The notes under the pieces: generated by a model
Databases searched by the model: none
Told to the model about the DNA's origin: nothing
Seen by the model: only the letters and a program-made list of their open reading frames with translations
Translations under genes and position numbers: made by a program
In this document: piece after piece, positions 47,357 to 58,689 of the stretch
Layout of the letters: each line of letters opens with the position of its first letter
How positions within the stretch are numbered: position 1 is the stretch's first letter
NCBI GenBank assembly: GCA_023091735.1
Contig: JALKBU010000219.1
Coordinates: forward strand, 1-59,630
Source of the DNA: Trichomonas tenax
Lineage: Eukaryota; Parabasalia; Trichomonadida; Trichomonadidae
Direction: 5' to 3'
Length of the DNA stretch: 59,630 nucleotides

Positions 47357-48026
47357 ACATGCATTATTATTCTAGTTAATGTATGGACGCACATGCATTT
47401 ACATTGTTCAGGAGCATTGTTTTCTGCCATCTAAACATACCTAACCCAATAAATAAAATCAAATTATTGGAAGTTCATTGATGAGTTAACTGATATTTTG
47501 CTTATACTTATGTACAAAATAAAGCATTCAATAGTTCCCGATGTCTTCTATTAATGTAATTCGAATGAAAGAAAAATTTATTTGATATGAAAATTGATCC
47601 ATTTCTGGGGGATCCTATAGTATTCATAATATAACAATTCATGACAATGTACATAAATATAAACCAAATGTATTCGATGAATAGCTGAGGTAAATATAGT
47701 ATCTAAACAAAAATATATTAACGTTTTGCTAACAATGAAAATATTTGGCTGAAATTATTAATTTCGATTCAGATAAGTGTGCAATTTTCAATGAAACTAA
47801 AATAACAGACAAATAATATTATGATGAATTATTTTGTCACTTTTATATAATTTGTGGTGTAAAATCTTAATTTGATGTTCGATAGTCTGGATGTTCTTCA
47901 AATATCAACAATTTTGATAAAAATTTGATTTGTCTCGCAAATGTTAAGAGTTATATTGAATTCCTACTAGATCCAGAGTTAAATTTGCATAATCTACAAT
48001 AGAAGAAGTCGAATACAGCGATTTGA
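47357..48026. other. Intergenic, nothing recognised
   Basis: 0.67 kb AT-rich spacer with a single GTCACTTTTA at about 47836. Confidence 0.5.
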
Positions 48027-48407
48027 CGATTTGCTAAAATATTCGCCAAAATCGATCAAAGTAATTTTATTTTTCCAATGGAAACTATCGAATCTAAGGC
48101 AGTGATGATCGTTTGTAATACGCAAACATTGAAGAAATAAAAATTAGAAATTTTACGTTTGAAAAATTCTCTTAACGTAAGACAAGTTATTTTTGTGATT
48201 TTGAGGTCATCGAAAAGGGCCCTGCAACTCCAATTCTCCCAAAATCTTATAAAAAGCAAAGAAAATTTTTCAGAATTGAATGTACTAAAGAATTCTGAAA
48301 ATTCAATTTTGCTTCCCTTCAATTTTATTTTAAAATATGTTATATCTCTTTGTAGTGCATCAAGTCTATGCGAATTGAATTTTTTTGGTCATCAGAAAAA
48401 AATATGA
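48027..48407 (+). pseudogene. Possible coiled-coil gene relic with in-frame TAA
   Basis: From 48027 one frame runs through AKIDQSNFIFPMETIESKA, hits TAA at 48138-48140, and continues in the same frame with KLEILRLKNSLNVRQ and QLQFSQNLIKSKENF to 48407. The heptad-like Leu spacing suggests a lost coiled-coil protein. The opposite strand is also open over part of this stretch, so confidence is low. Confidence 0.3.
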
Positions 48408-48639
48408 TTGATAATTAATCAAAATTTTAGTATATTTGTACTTAAAATATACTTTTAGATGTAGAATCGACAAAAAAATAGAAATGACACAAATCTATGA
48501 TGATTTAAAAAATTAAAACATTGAAAATGATTTATGTTTAGAAAGAAAAAAACAAACAAAAAACAATAAAGCACTTCTTCAAAAACGATATAATTATTTT
48601 TTGTAGGTTATGGAGAAAGGGAAATGTTTCCTGAGGAAC

Positions 48640-49206
48640 TTACAAAATGGAGTTCGTTCCAACGAATGACATGATGAATTGGTCATCATTTATGATCTGT
48701 TCGTAATCCATCATATTAAATAAAGCATCAAAGACATTTGGCTGCTGTTGGACCTCTTGAACAGGTTTCTCGGCTTCTGTAATCTTCCTCTCAGCTTGTT
48801 TCTTCTTCTTGTCCTGCCTCTTTTTGGCGGATTTGCTTTTCTTTTTGTTAGCCTTTCGTATTAAAGTCTGCCATCTGTTGCGAATCATGTTGCCTGTCCG
48901 TCCTCGGAAGAGTTTGGCAATGGCGTTCCATTTATTCCCATGGATCGAAAATTGCTGTAAAACTAATTCGTCTTCTTCATACGTGAAATCCTTATGGTTG
49001 ATTCGTGGGCAGAGGTAGTTTTGATATCTCTCCCTGCATTGCCTTGGCGACCTTGTCTGCATGATATTGGAAATCTCCCGCCAGTTCGGGCTTCTTCCAG
49101 CTTCCTGGACTAACTTCATCAGCTTTTGGTCTTCCTTCTGGGTGAACTTCATGCGCGACCCACTTTCGACGCACGGCGTATGTCCATTGGGTAACAATCT
49201 ATCCAT
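48640..49206 (-). CDS. R2R3-type Myb transcription factor
   Basis: A 188-residue protein with two Myb repeats. The first is MKFTQKEDQKLMKLVQE ... PNWREISNIM ... SPRQCRERYQNYL and the second is DFTYEEDELVLQQFS ... NKWNAIAKLF ... TGNMIRNRWQTLI. A long basic stretch (KKKSKSAKKRQDKKKK) follows that serves as a likely nuclear signal, and then a short acidic C-terminus. The architecture equals that of the small Myb regulators known from trichomonads. Recognition-helix residues are intact. Start ATG 49206 is directly preceded by TCACCTCATT, whose TCATT could be an initiator with an extremely short leader. It is followed upstream by a gene desert of 4 kb. Confidence 0.93.
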   Translation of the reverse strand: MDRLLPNGHTPCVESGSRMKFTQKEDQKLMKLVQEAGRSPNWREISNIMQTRSPRQCRERYQNYLCPRINHKDFTYEEDELVLQQFSIHGNKWNAIAKLFRGRTGNMIRNRWQTLIRKANKKKSKSAKKRQDKKKKQAERKITEAEKPVQEVQQQPNVFDALFNMMDYEQIINDDQFIMSFVGTNSIL

Positions 49207-49680
49207 AATGAGGTGAAAACCACTTTTTTTTGAAAAATAAATTCAATAATCTGAGCTTATTATGTATAAATATATTAAAAGATTCGAAATTTGGCGCAAA
49301 ACAAATTGAATTAACCTATATAAATTGAATTATGAAATTTGATACGTAATCAAAAATTCAGACAAATTCAACTAAAATTGTGAACTCGCATATGAAAGAA
49401 TGTTTTCAGAGAATTCCCTTCATCCCAAAGCTTAGCATAGTGTAATTATAAACAGTATTGAAATTATTCGAATTTTTGAAACTTTTGCAATTTTGATATG
49501 TTCACAGAATATAGTATTATTATTTCACAAAAAACTTTCAAGATTCTGAGAAACCAACTTTTAGTCTCAATTTCATCTAAGTAAATTAACAAATTATTGA
49601 GTCAATTTTGAGTCCTGGAAAAAAGTTGTATAAATTGAATACTTTACAAGACGATAAATAAAATACATTTGAAGGTAGAG

Positions 49681-49910
49681 AAAGTTTGTCCTTGATGATG
49701 TTCTAACCATCCTCGTCCCTTTCACAATCACACACTCTGCTTTCTGTCCGACAGCAAAGAACTCTCCCGTTTCTCTTCTTGTTTTTTAATGAAAGAAATA
49801 ATTTCATCACCCAAAAAGTACCATCAAAACAGCCGATTTTCTGGCTTCTTACTGTATATCGAATGGAGAATTGAAATATCACTCCTTATCCTTGCTTTTC
49901 TCGTCTAATA
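49681..49910. other. GC-elevated island, unidentified
   Basis: Less AT-rich than its surroundings, with two overlapping open frames of 36-65 codons on the plus strand (for example VLDDVLTILVPFTITHSAF) and a short hairpin AGCCgattttctGGCT near 49832-49847. It may be a coding relic or an RNA. It also contains TGATGA at 49696, but no matching D box was found, so a C/D snoRNA is not supported. Confidence 0.25.
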
Positions 49911-51352
49911 AACACTTTTTTATATCCAGTTTTTTGTAAAGTATTCAATTTGTGTTATGATTTTTTCCAGATGCACTCAAAATTGACATTTCAAAAATTG
50001 TGAATTGAAATGATTTAATTTTATTTCCTTTCAAATCATCTGTCATGTAGTGATATAATATGAGCGTTTTCCTCTACGATACTTGTATTTATTTTATTTT
50101 TAATTGAGAAAAGTAATTGAATGCTCTTTTTTGGATAAAATATGAGCTACACAGTTAAACCTTGGGAACGAAATAGTCCAACAAATAAAATATTCTCTAT
50201 CCTTTTAACTTGAATTTTGATTGGTTTCAAAATATTTGGCCAACAGCCATATTCATGGCCTATTGCTGGACATATGTAGGAATCAAAAATAGGCTCTACA
50301 TTAAATTTACAAATTCAATCTGATCGAGAATTAAAAAATGGAGAAAATACATTATTTTGCCATATATACATTAACACTAGAAAAGCTGAATGTAGCATGT
50401 GAATATGAGTGTCGTTTTATCAATTCAATTTTTTTCTCTGAAGAATCTGCTATCGAATTTAAATCCCTCCAAATAATGAAATACTTTAAATTCCCTGCAT
50501 GCCTCTGAAACATGTATCGAATGTGTAGTGGGTTAAATACATTCTAATACGAGTAAACATCGCTTTTCGATTCTACATTTTAATATTAGTTCAATAATTT
50601 CATATTATTTTGTCTTTGTTGAGCTGCTCATATAAAAATACATTGATTAATAATAAAGACAATTTCTAATTCCGTTCCTGAGAAAATTCAATTTGATTTT
50701 GGATTTGATCATCAGCAAATACTCTAATTGTATCCTTTTCTGTTGTATTTTAGGATATCATCACTGTGATATCTTTTTGGGAGTTTAAATATGTAGTTAT
50801 CTCATTTTAGCCATCAAATCTATATTTTTATCATGTGTATATTTAATGGTTAGCAGTGTGGACTACTATAATGATAAATAAATAGATCTTAGATATAACG
50901 ATAATAAAAATGGTTTAATAAGGCAAATCCAATGGATTGGGAAATAAAAATTCGAAACATATAAATATCATCATATGCCAATCATCATTTATGATTAAAA
51001 AAATTGCTCAACTATATTGAGAAAATGGAAAAGAGTTAGGATAGAAATGGCATTGAAAAATTACTAAAGCATTTCAAAAGGAAGGGATTACATTAGAAGC
51101 TGTTTGATAAATAATCAAATTACTTTTCGTCGCATATAATTTTGGATTTTGATCCTAAACGAGTAATTTGTACTGCACACCAATGATATATTTGAAATGG
51201 ATGTACGTTTAATTTGAATCAAATTAGTTTATAAAACTATCAAAATAATATTAACATTCATTTTATTAAAATTCAAAGAAAATAGAACCTTCTACATATA
51301 TTTCCTGGGTTTTCTTGCTCTCTGGTAGAGAAAAGATATGAAAAACCAAAAA

Positions 51353-51505
51353 AATTTAATTGACATGGAAAAGCTAAGAACAGAGAAAGAACAGAGAAAC
51401 ATTGTGCCTCACATTAGGCAAAAAAAGCAGCCGAAGATAAGAAATCAGAAGAAACAGTTCCAGAAAAGGCTGTGACACTCCCTTTCCCAGATTCAATTTC
51501 CTTGT
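51353..51505 (+). pseudogene. Tiny coding relic, Lys/Glu-rich C-terminus
   Basis: A short piece of coding-like sequence in the desert reads AKKAAEDKKSEETVPEK followed by AVTLPFPDSISL and TAA, with an in-frame TAG just upstream at about 51414. Family unknown. It is probably the last remains of an expressed gene. Confidence 0.35.
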
Positions 51506-53246
51506 AACTTTAATAGTAGACACAGGGGTAGTATAGATGATCATACTAAAATATCTAAGCTCTACTAACTTAAGTTATAGAGAACATAATTTTAGAATTT
51601 GATTAAATAAAAATTTGTAATTTGAAAATTTACATGTCAAATTAGTCTAATAGGAAATGTATATTGTATTTTTTTTCTAGTCATAACTACATATGTGTTC
51701 GTTGAAAAAATCATTCCATTGCAGAATTGTTATATGTAGGATGTAATGTATTAAAAAGAGTAAGAGTTAATCAACAAATGAAATCTTTCCATTCAATCAA
51801 ATACCTTTTCATGTTTTTACATATGATTTGCATATTGTTGTATCAAGTAATATGTGAGTTATTATTTAATTTCATTTTTTAGCCAGAATAAAAAATAATT
51901 GAGAATTACGACTATATTTCGCTTTAATTGCTTAACCAACATAACTGCACATTCTCAACAAATTATAATATATATGTATGCATAAAATATAGTTTCATAA
52001 TCAAGATCTTTGTGAAATTGATTTTTTCCCATTGAATTCATCAGTTTCAAACGAATTTAATTAATTTTGGTTTAAAAGTCAAATTTATTTCAACTATCTG
52101 TATGCTGCAGTTACTTATTCTGATTTTTAATTATCATTTATCATATTTGATTAAATTTGACAAAGACGTTAATTTTTTTGACATATCTTTATTGGAATTT
52201 TTTGGCGAACTTCGATATATCTCAAGGAACTTTAATAACTTTCAGTATAAGTATCCATCCATGACTGTATAGATTGAAGCAGAATCACTGTTTGATTATG
52301 TTGAATAAATTATCTTTTCGAAACTAATATTAAAATGGATATTGATAACGAATACAGTAACCGCATATGCGAAAATTAAAAAATATTAGGACCAAATACC
52401 ATTTTATTGACTGCAGTTTTGAAATTCAAAATGTATCTCGAGAAGTTATGTTAGCCAAGCCATGATAATCAAGTATCTTAATCTTTGGGCTAATGGATTT
52501 CCAATATTTCAAAGTTATAAAAATAGCAACTGACAATTTTTTTACATATATGATGATTAAATGAAATATCATAACATATATTACATGATATAAAATGCGT
52601 ATTCACTTCAAAGTTTGGGCAAAATTCGATTTTTTGTGTAAATTGAATATATTTTCAACAAAAATGAGATCCACGCCTAACTAAATGTATAATAATATTT
52701 AGCTCTATGTTGTTATTGACTATATCATTGCGTTACAATATTAATATAATCCAATTCAATGATAAGAAGCATTTTATTAGCCCAAGATGGATTTTTTAAA
52801 ATAAGGTTAACAGTGTCACTGCGTTTATTCCAGAAAATTTTTCAATATTCCATTTAATTTTCATCATTCAGCACATTGGAATTACAATGGGGACTCTTAG
52901 TATTATTAAAACTCAATTGGTTTTCACTCTATTTTATGTTGAAATTCAATTTTGATATATTATCCAGAATTTGAGCTTTATCTGCTATTTCTAACAATCT
53001 TTAGTTATAGCGAACACTATTTCTTTCAAAAAATCAATGATTTATTCTTCAATTTGTTATGATTCTAATTTTCATATTAAATTTATTGAATTGAGCAAAA
53101 ATCCATCTGGAACTTATACAAAATGCTGAATCTGAATATTGCTTTATTAATACCAGCTTCACATTTCATTTATTCGAAAGAAAAACGAAATTTTACAACT
53201 CACAAAATAAATAAGCTTCAATCTTATGAGGAATAGTTGAAAAAGA

Positions 53247-54125
53247 TTAATTTAATATTATGATATAGATTAAAGCCTTCATTGATAAAGAGAATAAGAA
53301 AAATCCTAACAGTTTAAGACCTTCATCGACATCATCTTTCTCGCAAGAAACTATCTTCTTGATGATAATGACGACTGACACAACAATAGCAACAGAGACA
53401 ACAGCAGCTGCACAGCATACAATGATGATGGCGACTGATTTCGATATTTTCTTATTATTTCCGCTTTCTTCTGATGATGTTATTAAATCTCCATCATTAT
53501 TTCCTCCATTACCTGATGGCAGATCTTTCTTTTCTTCATACAGCTTCATTGTCCTGCAGAATAGCTCAGGATGTGGATATGTTAATTTGTGATATTTTGA
53601 TGATCCATCAATTGTTATATTGAATTGCTGCTATTGACTATTGCATACGTGAAAGATTCATATTTATTATATTTATACTCTTCACAGGCTGAGCAGAATT
53701 GATTGAATTTGATGATCGCTTGATTCTTCAAACAAGCAGTACCAGGATTTCTGAACCCGATAAAGTCAAAAACCCATCTGCCGTCGATCTTATTTGAATA
53801 ATTTGGATTGAAGAATCTTTTTGCGCTACAATAAATTTTCATATCTGAGTTAGTTGATGTCTCAGAACAATTATAAGCAGACCTTAAACTATTACTACCC
53901 GCATACTTAAAATCAAAGCTCTCAAAATTACTATCCAGAGAAGGATCTACGAGATATAACTCTTGGAATATTGTTTGAGGGGACCAGGAGCGAAATCCTC
54001 AATGCGATTACCATCGATTCTCACAAGTCCCATTAATAGCATTGATTTTCGTTTGTTGTTGTCCTCGATAGTATACCTGCTGTGCACATTGAAGAATCTT
54101 CTCGAGTTCCATCAAAATTGAATAT
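53247..54125 (-). pseudogene. Type I surface protein, C-terminal relic with frameshifts
   Basis: Minus-strand pieces join into the end of a surface protein: about 54125-53980 (SRRFFNVHSRYTIED, MGLVRIDGNRIEDFAPG), a shift near 53980, then 53980-53615 (LYLVDPSLDSNFESFDFKYA, CSAKRFFNPNYSNKIDGRW, NQFCSACEEYKYNKYESF), and a shift near 53612. Then come TIDGSSKYHKLTYPHPELFC, a Gly/Asn/Ser stalk, a transmembrane helix (VAIIIVCCAAAVVSVAIVV) and a short tail. Cysteine content fits an extracellular fold. The family is not recognised; a peptidase or adhesin of the group is possible. The N-terminal part is missing. Confidence 0.6.
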
Positions 54126-54338
54126 TATGCTCATTATTGACATTGTCAAATCAAAAAAATTAGATTGATGAAATAGACCATCACCGAATTTAATGACTGA
54201 TGATGCGTAATATAGAAATTTTTGTACATCGTTTTACATTCTTTATGACTAAAAATAGGAAAAATGGTAATTAGAGTGCAAAAAAATAACAATTTATGAA
54301 AATTCATAAACATAATCTTCATAGAGATATTTATAGAA
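54126..54338. other. Short spacer
   Basis: Separates the surface-protein relic from the 3' end of the hendecad-repeat gene; nothing recognised. Confidence 0.4.
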
Positions 54339-56984
54339 TTAGCAGGAGTCCATGAAATCATCACAGACGTGGTCCCAGAAGTGCCTGAGCATCCTGCCAA
54401 AACTACCAAGAGATATGTAAGAGAAGAAGGTGAAAATTGGAGAGAGAAGATAACCAATGGCCCTGAAAGGTGAGAGAAGAATTCCCTTGATATTAATCTT
54501 GATACTGAACAGATTGATGATGCAATTCTTGATCCATGTGAAGAACTTGCAGACCAGGTCAAATAAAAAGACGAAAGGCTTGAAAATGAACTTGATGACT
54601 GTCCAGATTGCATTGAGAACTGTGCAAATACCAGCACAAATCCAATGAGCAATTGTACGAAGGCAGAACTTGATGAACCTGAATGGCGACAAAACGATGT
54701 CAAAGATTCTCTTGAAACTGAATTTCGGCACTCTTATTCTTGGGACCTTGACATTCTTAATGCCAGCAAACTTTCCAAAGAATCCGCTGATCTTGCTGAA
54801 GCAGCATCCAAAGAATGCACGAATCTTGTTGAAGCAGCACTTGAAGAATCCGAAGATCTTCGAGAAGCATAGCCTGATATAATATCCAATGTTGTAGAAG
54901 AGCTTCCAAATGCAAAGATAGATTGATCTGAAGAGCTTGAAAATGCCTCCGAAGCCACCCTTGAAGAGCTGAACGAAGAAGCGAAGCAATCTGACGAAAA
55001 CTCTGTAGATGGAGACGAAGAAGTGGCAAATACCGTTCTTGATGCAGATAATGAAGTTCCAAATCTTATGGAAGATCCATGAGAAGGACTTGCAAATACC
55101 TGAGAAGAAGCAGTGAATGCCTCTCTTGATCCATCTGAATGGGGCTAAGATGACATCGAAAATGCCACTGTATCTGAATGTGAAGATCTTATGGAAGAGG
55201 TTGGCGATGAACTTCCACAATCCAACGAAGGAGTTCTTGATGAACAAGAAGACTTTAATGAAGATATTCTTAATCGCAACGAAAATCCTAACAAAGAAGT
55301 TCTTTATTGCGACGCCGATTCTAACAAAGAAGTCCTTGATTCCAACAAAGAACTTTCCGATGGAAGAGAAGAATCCGCCGAACTTGATTCCATTGAATGT
55401 GCGCTTGAAACCACGAGCAACTAATCTGAATGGCGAGAGAATGATCTGCTTGATGAAGTTGAAGAAAATCTGAAGGTAATGAAGGATGAACTTGAATCCC
55501 TTAACGATAATGTCCCAAGCACACTTAATAGTGCAGTGGATGCAGTCGAAAGCGGCTCTTGGGAACTTCATGAAGTAAGAGAAGAAGTTCTTGAGGAAGT
55601 GGAGAACGCCCTGGAAGAAGATCTTGAACAATTTTCCAATTGTTGTGAAGAATTTGCAAATGAGCTCGCAAATGAACTTGATTCCACGCCAGAGTCCACC
55701 GAAGACGAAGCGAAGACCCTTCTTGAGAAGTCTGAATGGAGACAAAATGAGGTTGATGAAGGAAGAACTGAATCCCTTGAAATCGAGCTTCTTGAATCCA
55801 CCAGTAACAAAGGAGAAAGCACCCTTGATTCCGTTCCAGATGCATGTGAAGAACTTGCAAATTCCAGTCCAAATCCAAATGAAGAACATGCGAATGCCGT
55901 TCCAGACGCATGTGAAGAATCCCTTGATGCTTGTCCATGTGTTCTTGAAGAATCCGGAGAAACTCAATTTTCCAAGGCCATTGAAGACGAACTTGAATCC
56001 ATTGATGACCAACTTGAAAGGAGCGAGAATTATCTTCCTAACGACATTGAAGAACCTCTGGAGCATTCTGAGGATGAAAATAACTGCTGCCTTGATAGCG
56101 ATGTAGATCCAGCGGAAGAAGTTGCAAATTGTGTAGCCAATTGTCTTAAATAAGCCACCTGTGCGATCAAAACCGACATGGACGCCTCCCTTGATTCCCT
56201 TGAAGAGGTTCACGATCTTTCCGAAGAGGTTCTTGAAGAAATTGTAAATTGAAGCAAAGAAATTGCAAATTTTGTTCCAAATGTATGCGAAGAACTTGGC
56301 AATTCCAGCGAAGATCATTCTGAAAAAGTTAGCAATGTGAGTCTTAATCGAAATAAGTCTCTTCCAAAGGAGTTTAAATGGAGATAAAATGATTTCTCCG
56401 ATCTTGCCGAATTTGAAGCCGACAATCGCGTTGTAGATGCCTTTGAAGAACTTAACGATACCATTGTAGATCGCTTTAACAACATTTGTGAAACCGTTAA
56501 AGATGCTCTTGAAGAAGTGTGCAATTGCATGGCAAATCATCAAAACAAGCTTCTTAATGAACTCGTAGACGGCCTTTAAGCAAGTCCAAATGATCTCTCC
56601 AAATTTCGTTAAGCAATTCCAAAGGGTTTGGACCAATTGTTTCAGCAGATTCACTGGTACCATTATGACATTGGCGAATTTGAGTCCTCGGAGATAACCA
56701 AAAAGCTTCACGAACGGATCAAATATTGAATTAAATAAATTAGAGAATAATTGGGTGATATCGGATATGGAATTGACGACTGGTGCTGTAAAATCAATTG
56801 ATACATGTGTTTCAAAGCCGTAGACTTTATAAAAAATGCCAGCAATAATAATTGACAATAAAAGGACTAAAGCTTCGAAAACTTTCAAGTCGAAGCGCTT
56901 TGTCGCGAAAAGGCGATGCCTGACATTCGATAGTGAGTAAACAACTTGGTCCATCATCCCGCGAACATTAACAGGACGAAGCAT
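54339..56984 (-). CDS. 881-residue Phe/Ile/Lys/Trp-rich protein of 11-residue repeats with N-terminal membrane anchor
   Basis: After a short basic arm there is one classical membrane helix (about 36-56). The remaining 800 residues consist of cationic aromatic repeats. Seven landmarks IxLSPFR/ILAPFK occur at about residues 198, 318, 412, 514, 611, 763 and 835, about 70-150 residues apart. Between them 11-residue units prevail: Trp350, 361, 372 and 383 are spaced by exactly 11 (WNGIRMFFIWI, WTGICKFFTCI), and so are FFVRIGVAIKN/FFVRIFVAIKN at 550-590. Eleven-residue repeats form amphipathic helices in apolipoproteins and perilipins, and similar aromatic units occur in phage tail tape-measure proteins. 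I infer an extended membrane-lining or lipid-binding structure. The start is ATG 56984; codons upstream are open only from TTG. Frame intact, codon-biased, no known family recognised. Confidence 0.85.
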   Translation of the reverse strand: MLRPVNVRGMMDQVVYSLSNVRHRLFATKRFDLKVFEALVLLLSIIIAGIFYKVYGFETHVSIDFTAPVVNSISDITQLFSNLFNSIFDPFVKLFGYLRGLKFANVIMVPVNLLKQLVQTLWNCLTKFGEIIWTCLKAVYEFIKKLVLMICHAIAHFFKSIFNGFTNVVKAIYNGIVKFFKGIYNAIVGFKFGKIGEIILSPFKLLWKRLISIKTHIANFFRMIFAGIAKFFAYIWNKICNFFASIYNFFKNLFGKIVNLFKGIKGGVHVGFDRTGGLFKTIGYTICNFFRWIYIAIKAAVIFILRMLQRFFNVVRKIILAPFKLVINGFKFVFNGLGKLSFSGFFKNTWTSIKGFFTCVWNGIRMFFIWIWTGICKFFTCIWNGIKGAFSFVTGGFKKLDFKGFSSSFINLILSPFRLLKKGLRFVFGGLWRGIKFICELICKFFTTIGKLFKIFFQGVLHFLKNFFSYFMKFPRAAFDCIHCTIKCAWDIIVKGFKFILHYLQIFFNFIKQIILSPFRLVARGFKRTFNGIKFGGFFSSIGKFFVGIKDFFVRIGVAIKNFFVRIFVAIKNIFIKVFLFIKNSFVGLWKFIANLFHKIFTFRYSGIFDVILAPFRWIKRGIHCFFSGICKSFSWIFHKIWNFIICIKNGICHFFVSIYRVFVRLLRFFVQLFKGGFGGIFKLFRSIYLCIWKLFYNIGYYIRLCFSKIFGFFKCCFNKIRAFFGCCFSKISGFFGKFAGIKNVKVPRIRVPKFSFKRIFDIVLSPFRFIKFCLRTIAHWICAGICTVLNAIWTVIKFIFKPFVFLFDLVCKFFTWIKNCIINLFSIKINIKGILLSPFRAIGYLLSPIFTFFSYISLGSFGRMLRHFWDHVCDDFMDSC

Positions 56985-58197
56985 TTTGTTTTTTCTTTTT
57001 GCCCGCCATAATTGTAAACTTATCAAAAACAAACCTCGCCTTTTTAACCTTTTCTGTTATATTCTTTATATACATCACATTTCAATGATGTTTTCGAGGA
57101 CCGTTTATTCCGGCGGTTTTTTCATGTTTTGTAATTTTTCATGTTATTTTGGATCTCTTAGATATTAGAAAATCAAAAAACCATCGAAAAATAGGTCCTT
57201 CTAAACTTGTTTTGTAAATGGAAAAATGACGCGCTTTTCTTTGTGCAAATGATCATACCTTTGATTGCAAAGTTTAAGTTTATGAAAATTTTTTGAAAAT
57301 AAATCAGATTCAAATTTTGCCCAATAAAAAATGTATTTCGAACACTCTCTGGTTGAGTGTAATCATATCTGGAGTTTGTTGATATAGTGCAGAAAGAATA
57401 ATTGGATATCTCTAAATTTATTATCAAATTATGAAAACTTAAATCATGAAATATCTCTGTTCACAAACAAAAAATTATCACCAATTGGATCTGTTTCGAA
57501 GCTTTGCAACCATAATCACGTTTTTTACATTTTTGGGAAAATTTCAACATGGTAATCATCTTGAATTCTCATGGAAATATACACAACTACATGCATCTAC
57601 GCTATATCACAACAATTTGTTCGATGTGTAACAATTCTCATTTGTTCAATATTTTCAATCATCTGAATGCACTCTTTGCATTACAAATAATTAATATATA
57701 GGCCAGTTCATATGATTTAATAAAATGCAGCAGTCAATATGACATGTTTTCAATAATGATAAGGGATTCTCTTTATGATATCATATTTCAAGTCTCTAAA
57801 CCTTAGAAATTTACTTCTATACATATTTATATCTTAAATCTAAGATTACAAGCGTTTACGCAGTTTTTGAGTAAATGATATATTTAACCATCTAATAAAG
57901 CAAGTTTGAACATTTATATCCTCATACATGTGATAAAATTGCCAGTGATATCATGGCTCAAATAGTTACGAGGCTTAATTACGATCAATTGATTCTTTTG
58001 TATTACGATCACATATATTTTCCTGTTTATATTCTTCATAAATCTTAGCTTCATTATGGCAAAGAGATTTTCACACTGTAATTCGATATGATATATAATC
58101 AAGAATTTATTAATTGAATATGACCAACAATAGCGAAAGTAAACGCACAAAAAGTCATATTTCGGATAGAAAAGGCAATATTTATACAAACAAAGAG
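56985..58197. other. Intergenic, nothing recognised
   Basis: 1.2 kb AT-rich spacer; short frames present look like chance. Confidence 0.5.
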
Positions 58198-58689
58198 TTA
58201 GTTAAATATAGGAAGCTTAGATTTAACAATAAATACTTCTTCATACTTATTGTATTCTTCCTTTGATATTACCAACGAAAATTCTATAAGGAAGAGAAAC
58301 TCCAGCTCCAGGATATTGAGCTCAGAGACCGGCACTCCTCCTATCGCAGCCCAATCATTGTTAGTAAGACCACGATCGGACAAAAATTTTGACGCTATTA
58401 GTATGCTGCAGAGGCAGAGCTTGTGTACATTGAATGGTGTTATTGTTATGTGCGGCTGTTTTAATAAAAGCCTATCAAGTAAAATAAAGGCCGACAAGAA
58501 GCAGGACCTCGACTCTTTTGACTTGCTGTAGAGCGAAATCAAGTATTCACTGATCGATATTTTTGGTGGAACTAACATATTGAATCTCGTGAGATAAGGA
58601 TTTGAAAACACCAACAGGTTGTTGCGGATGGAGGCCTCTTGGAGTGAAAACGCGATGGTCTTAAGAATTGCTTCGTTGTTTAAAGTCAT
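58198..58689 (-). CDS. Small cyclin, PHO80/PCL-like
   Basis: A 163-residue protein consisting almost only of one cyclin box: ISISEYLISLYSKSKES, FLSAFILLDRLLLKQPHITI, NVHKLCLCSILIASKFLSDRG, NNDWAAIGGVPVSELNILE and FLFLIEFSLVISKEEY. The motif order (YLxRL-like helix, ILxxRL, LLIASKFL, WAxIGGVP, ELNxLE) is that of PHO80/PCL and P/U-type cyclins, which partner with Pho85/CDK5-like kinases rather than mitotic CDKs. There is no destruction box. Start ATG 58689 is preceded by TCATTA (58698-58703), an initiator with a leader of about 12 bases. Intact and of normal length for the class. Confidence 0.9.
   Translation of the reverse strand: MTLNNEAILKTIAFSLQEASIRNNLLVFSNPYLTRFNMLVPPKISISEYLISLYSKSKESRSCFLSAFILLDRLLLKQPHITITPFNVHKLCLCSILIASKFLSDRGLTNNDWAAIGGVPVSELNILELEFLFLIEFSLVISKEEYNKYEEVFIVKSKLPIFN

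Larger units (their letters stand above)
49207..53246. other. Gene desert of 4 kb
   Basis: The longest gene-free stretch of the window, very AT-rich. Two deviating islands are listed separately (49681-49910 and 51353-51505). A single TTTACATGTCA is at 51629-51639. I see no tRNA, no tandem array and no further coding sequence. Confidence 0.55.

Noticed and set aside
49690..49830. Possible C/D-box snoRNA (TGATGA at 49696)
   Set aside because: No CTGA box at a suitable distance and no terminal stem.
51370..51395. Two ACAGAGA strings recalling the U6 snRNA ACAGAGA box
   Set aside because: No U6 5' stem, no GATTAGC-like continuation and no 3' T-run in the right place; the context is a Lys/Glu-coding relic.
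55479..56153. Long open frame of 224 codons on the plus strand, rich in Glu and Leu
   Set aside because: It is antisense to the hendecad-repeat gene. The biased codons for Phe and Lys (TTC, AAG) read as Glu and Leu on the other strand and rarely give stops, so the frame is a by-product.
57446..57631. 61-codon plus-strand frame in the spacer before the cyclin gene
   Set aside because: No family resemblance, no initiator and composition like the spacer.
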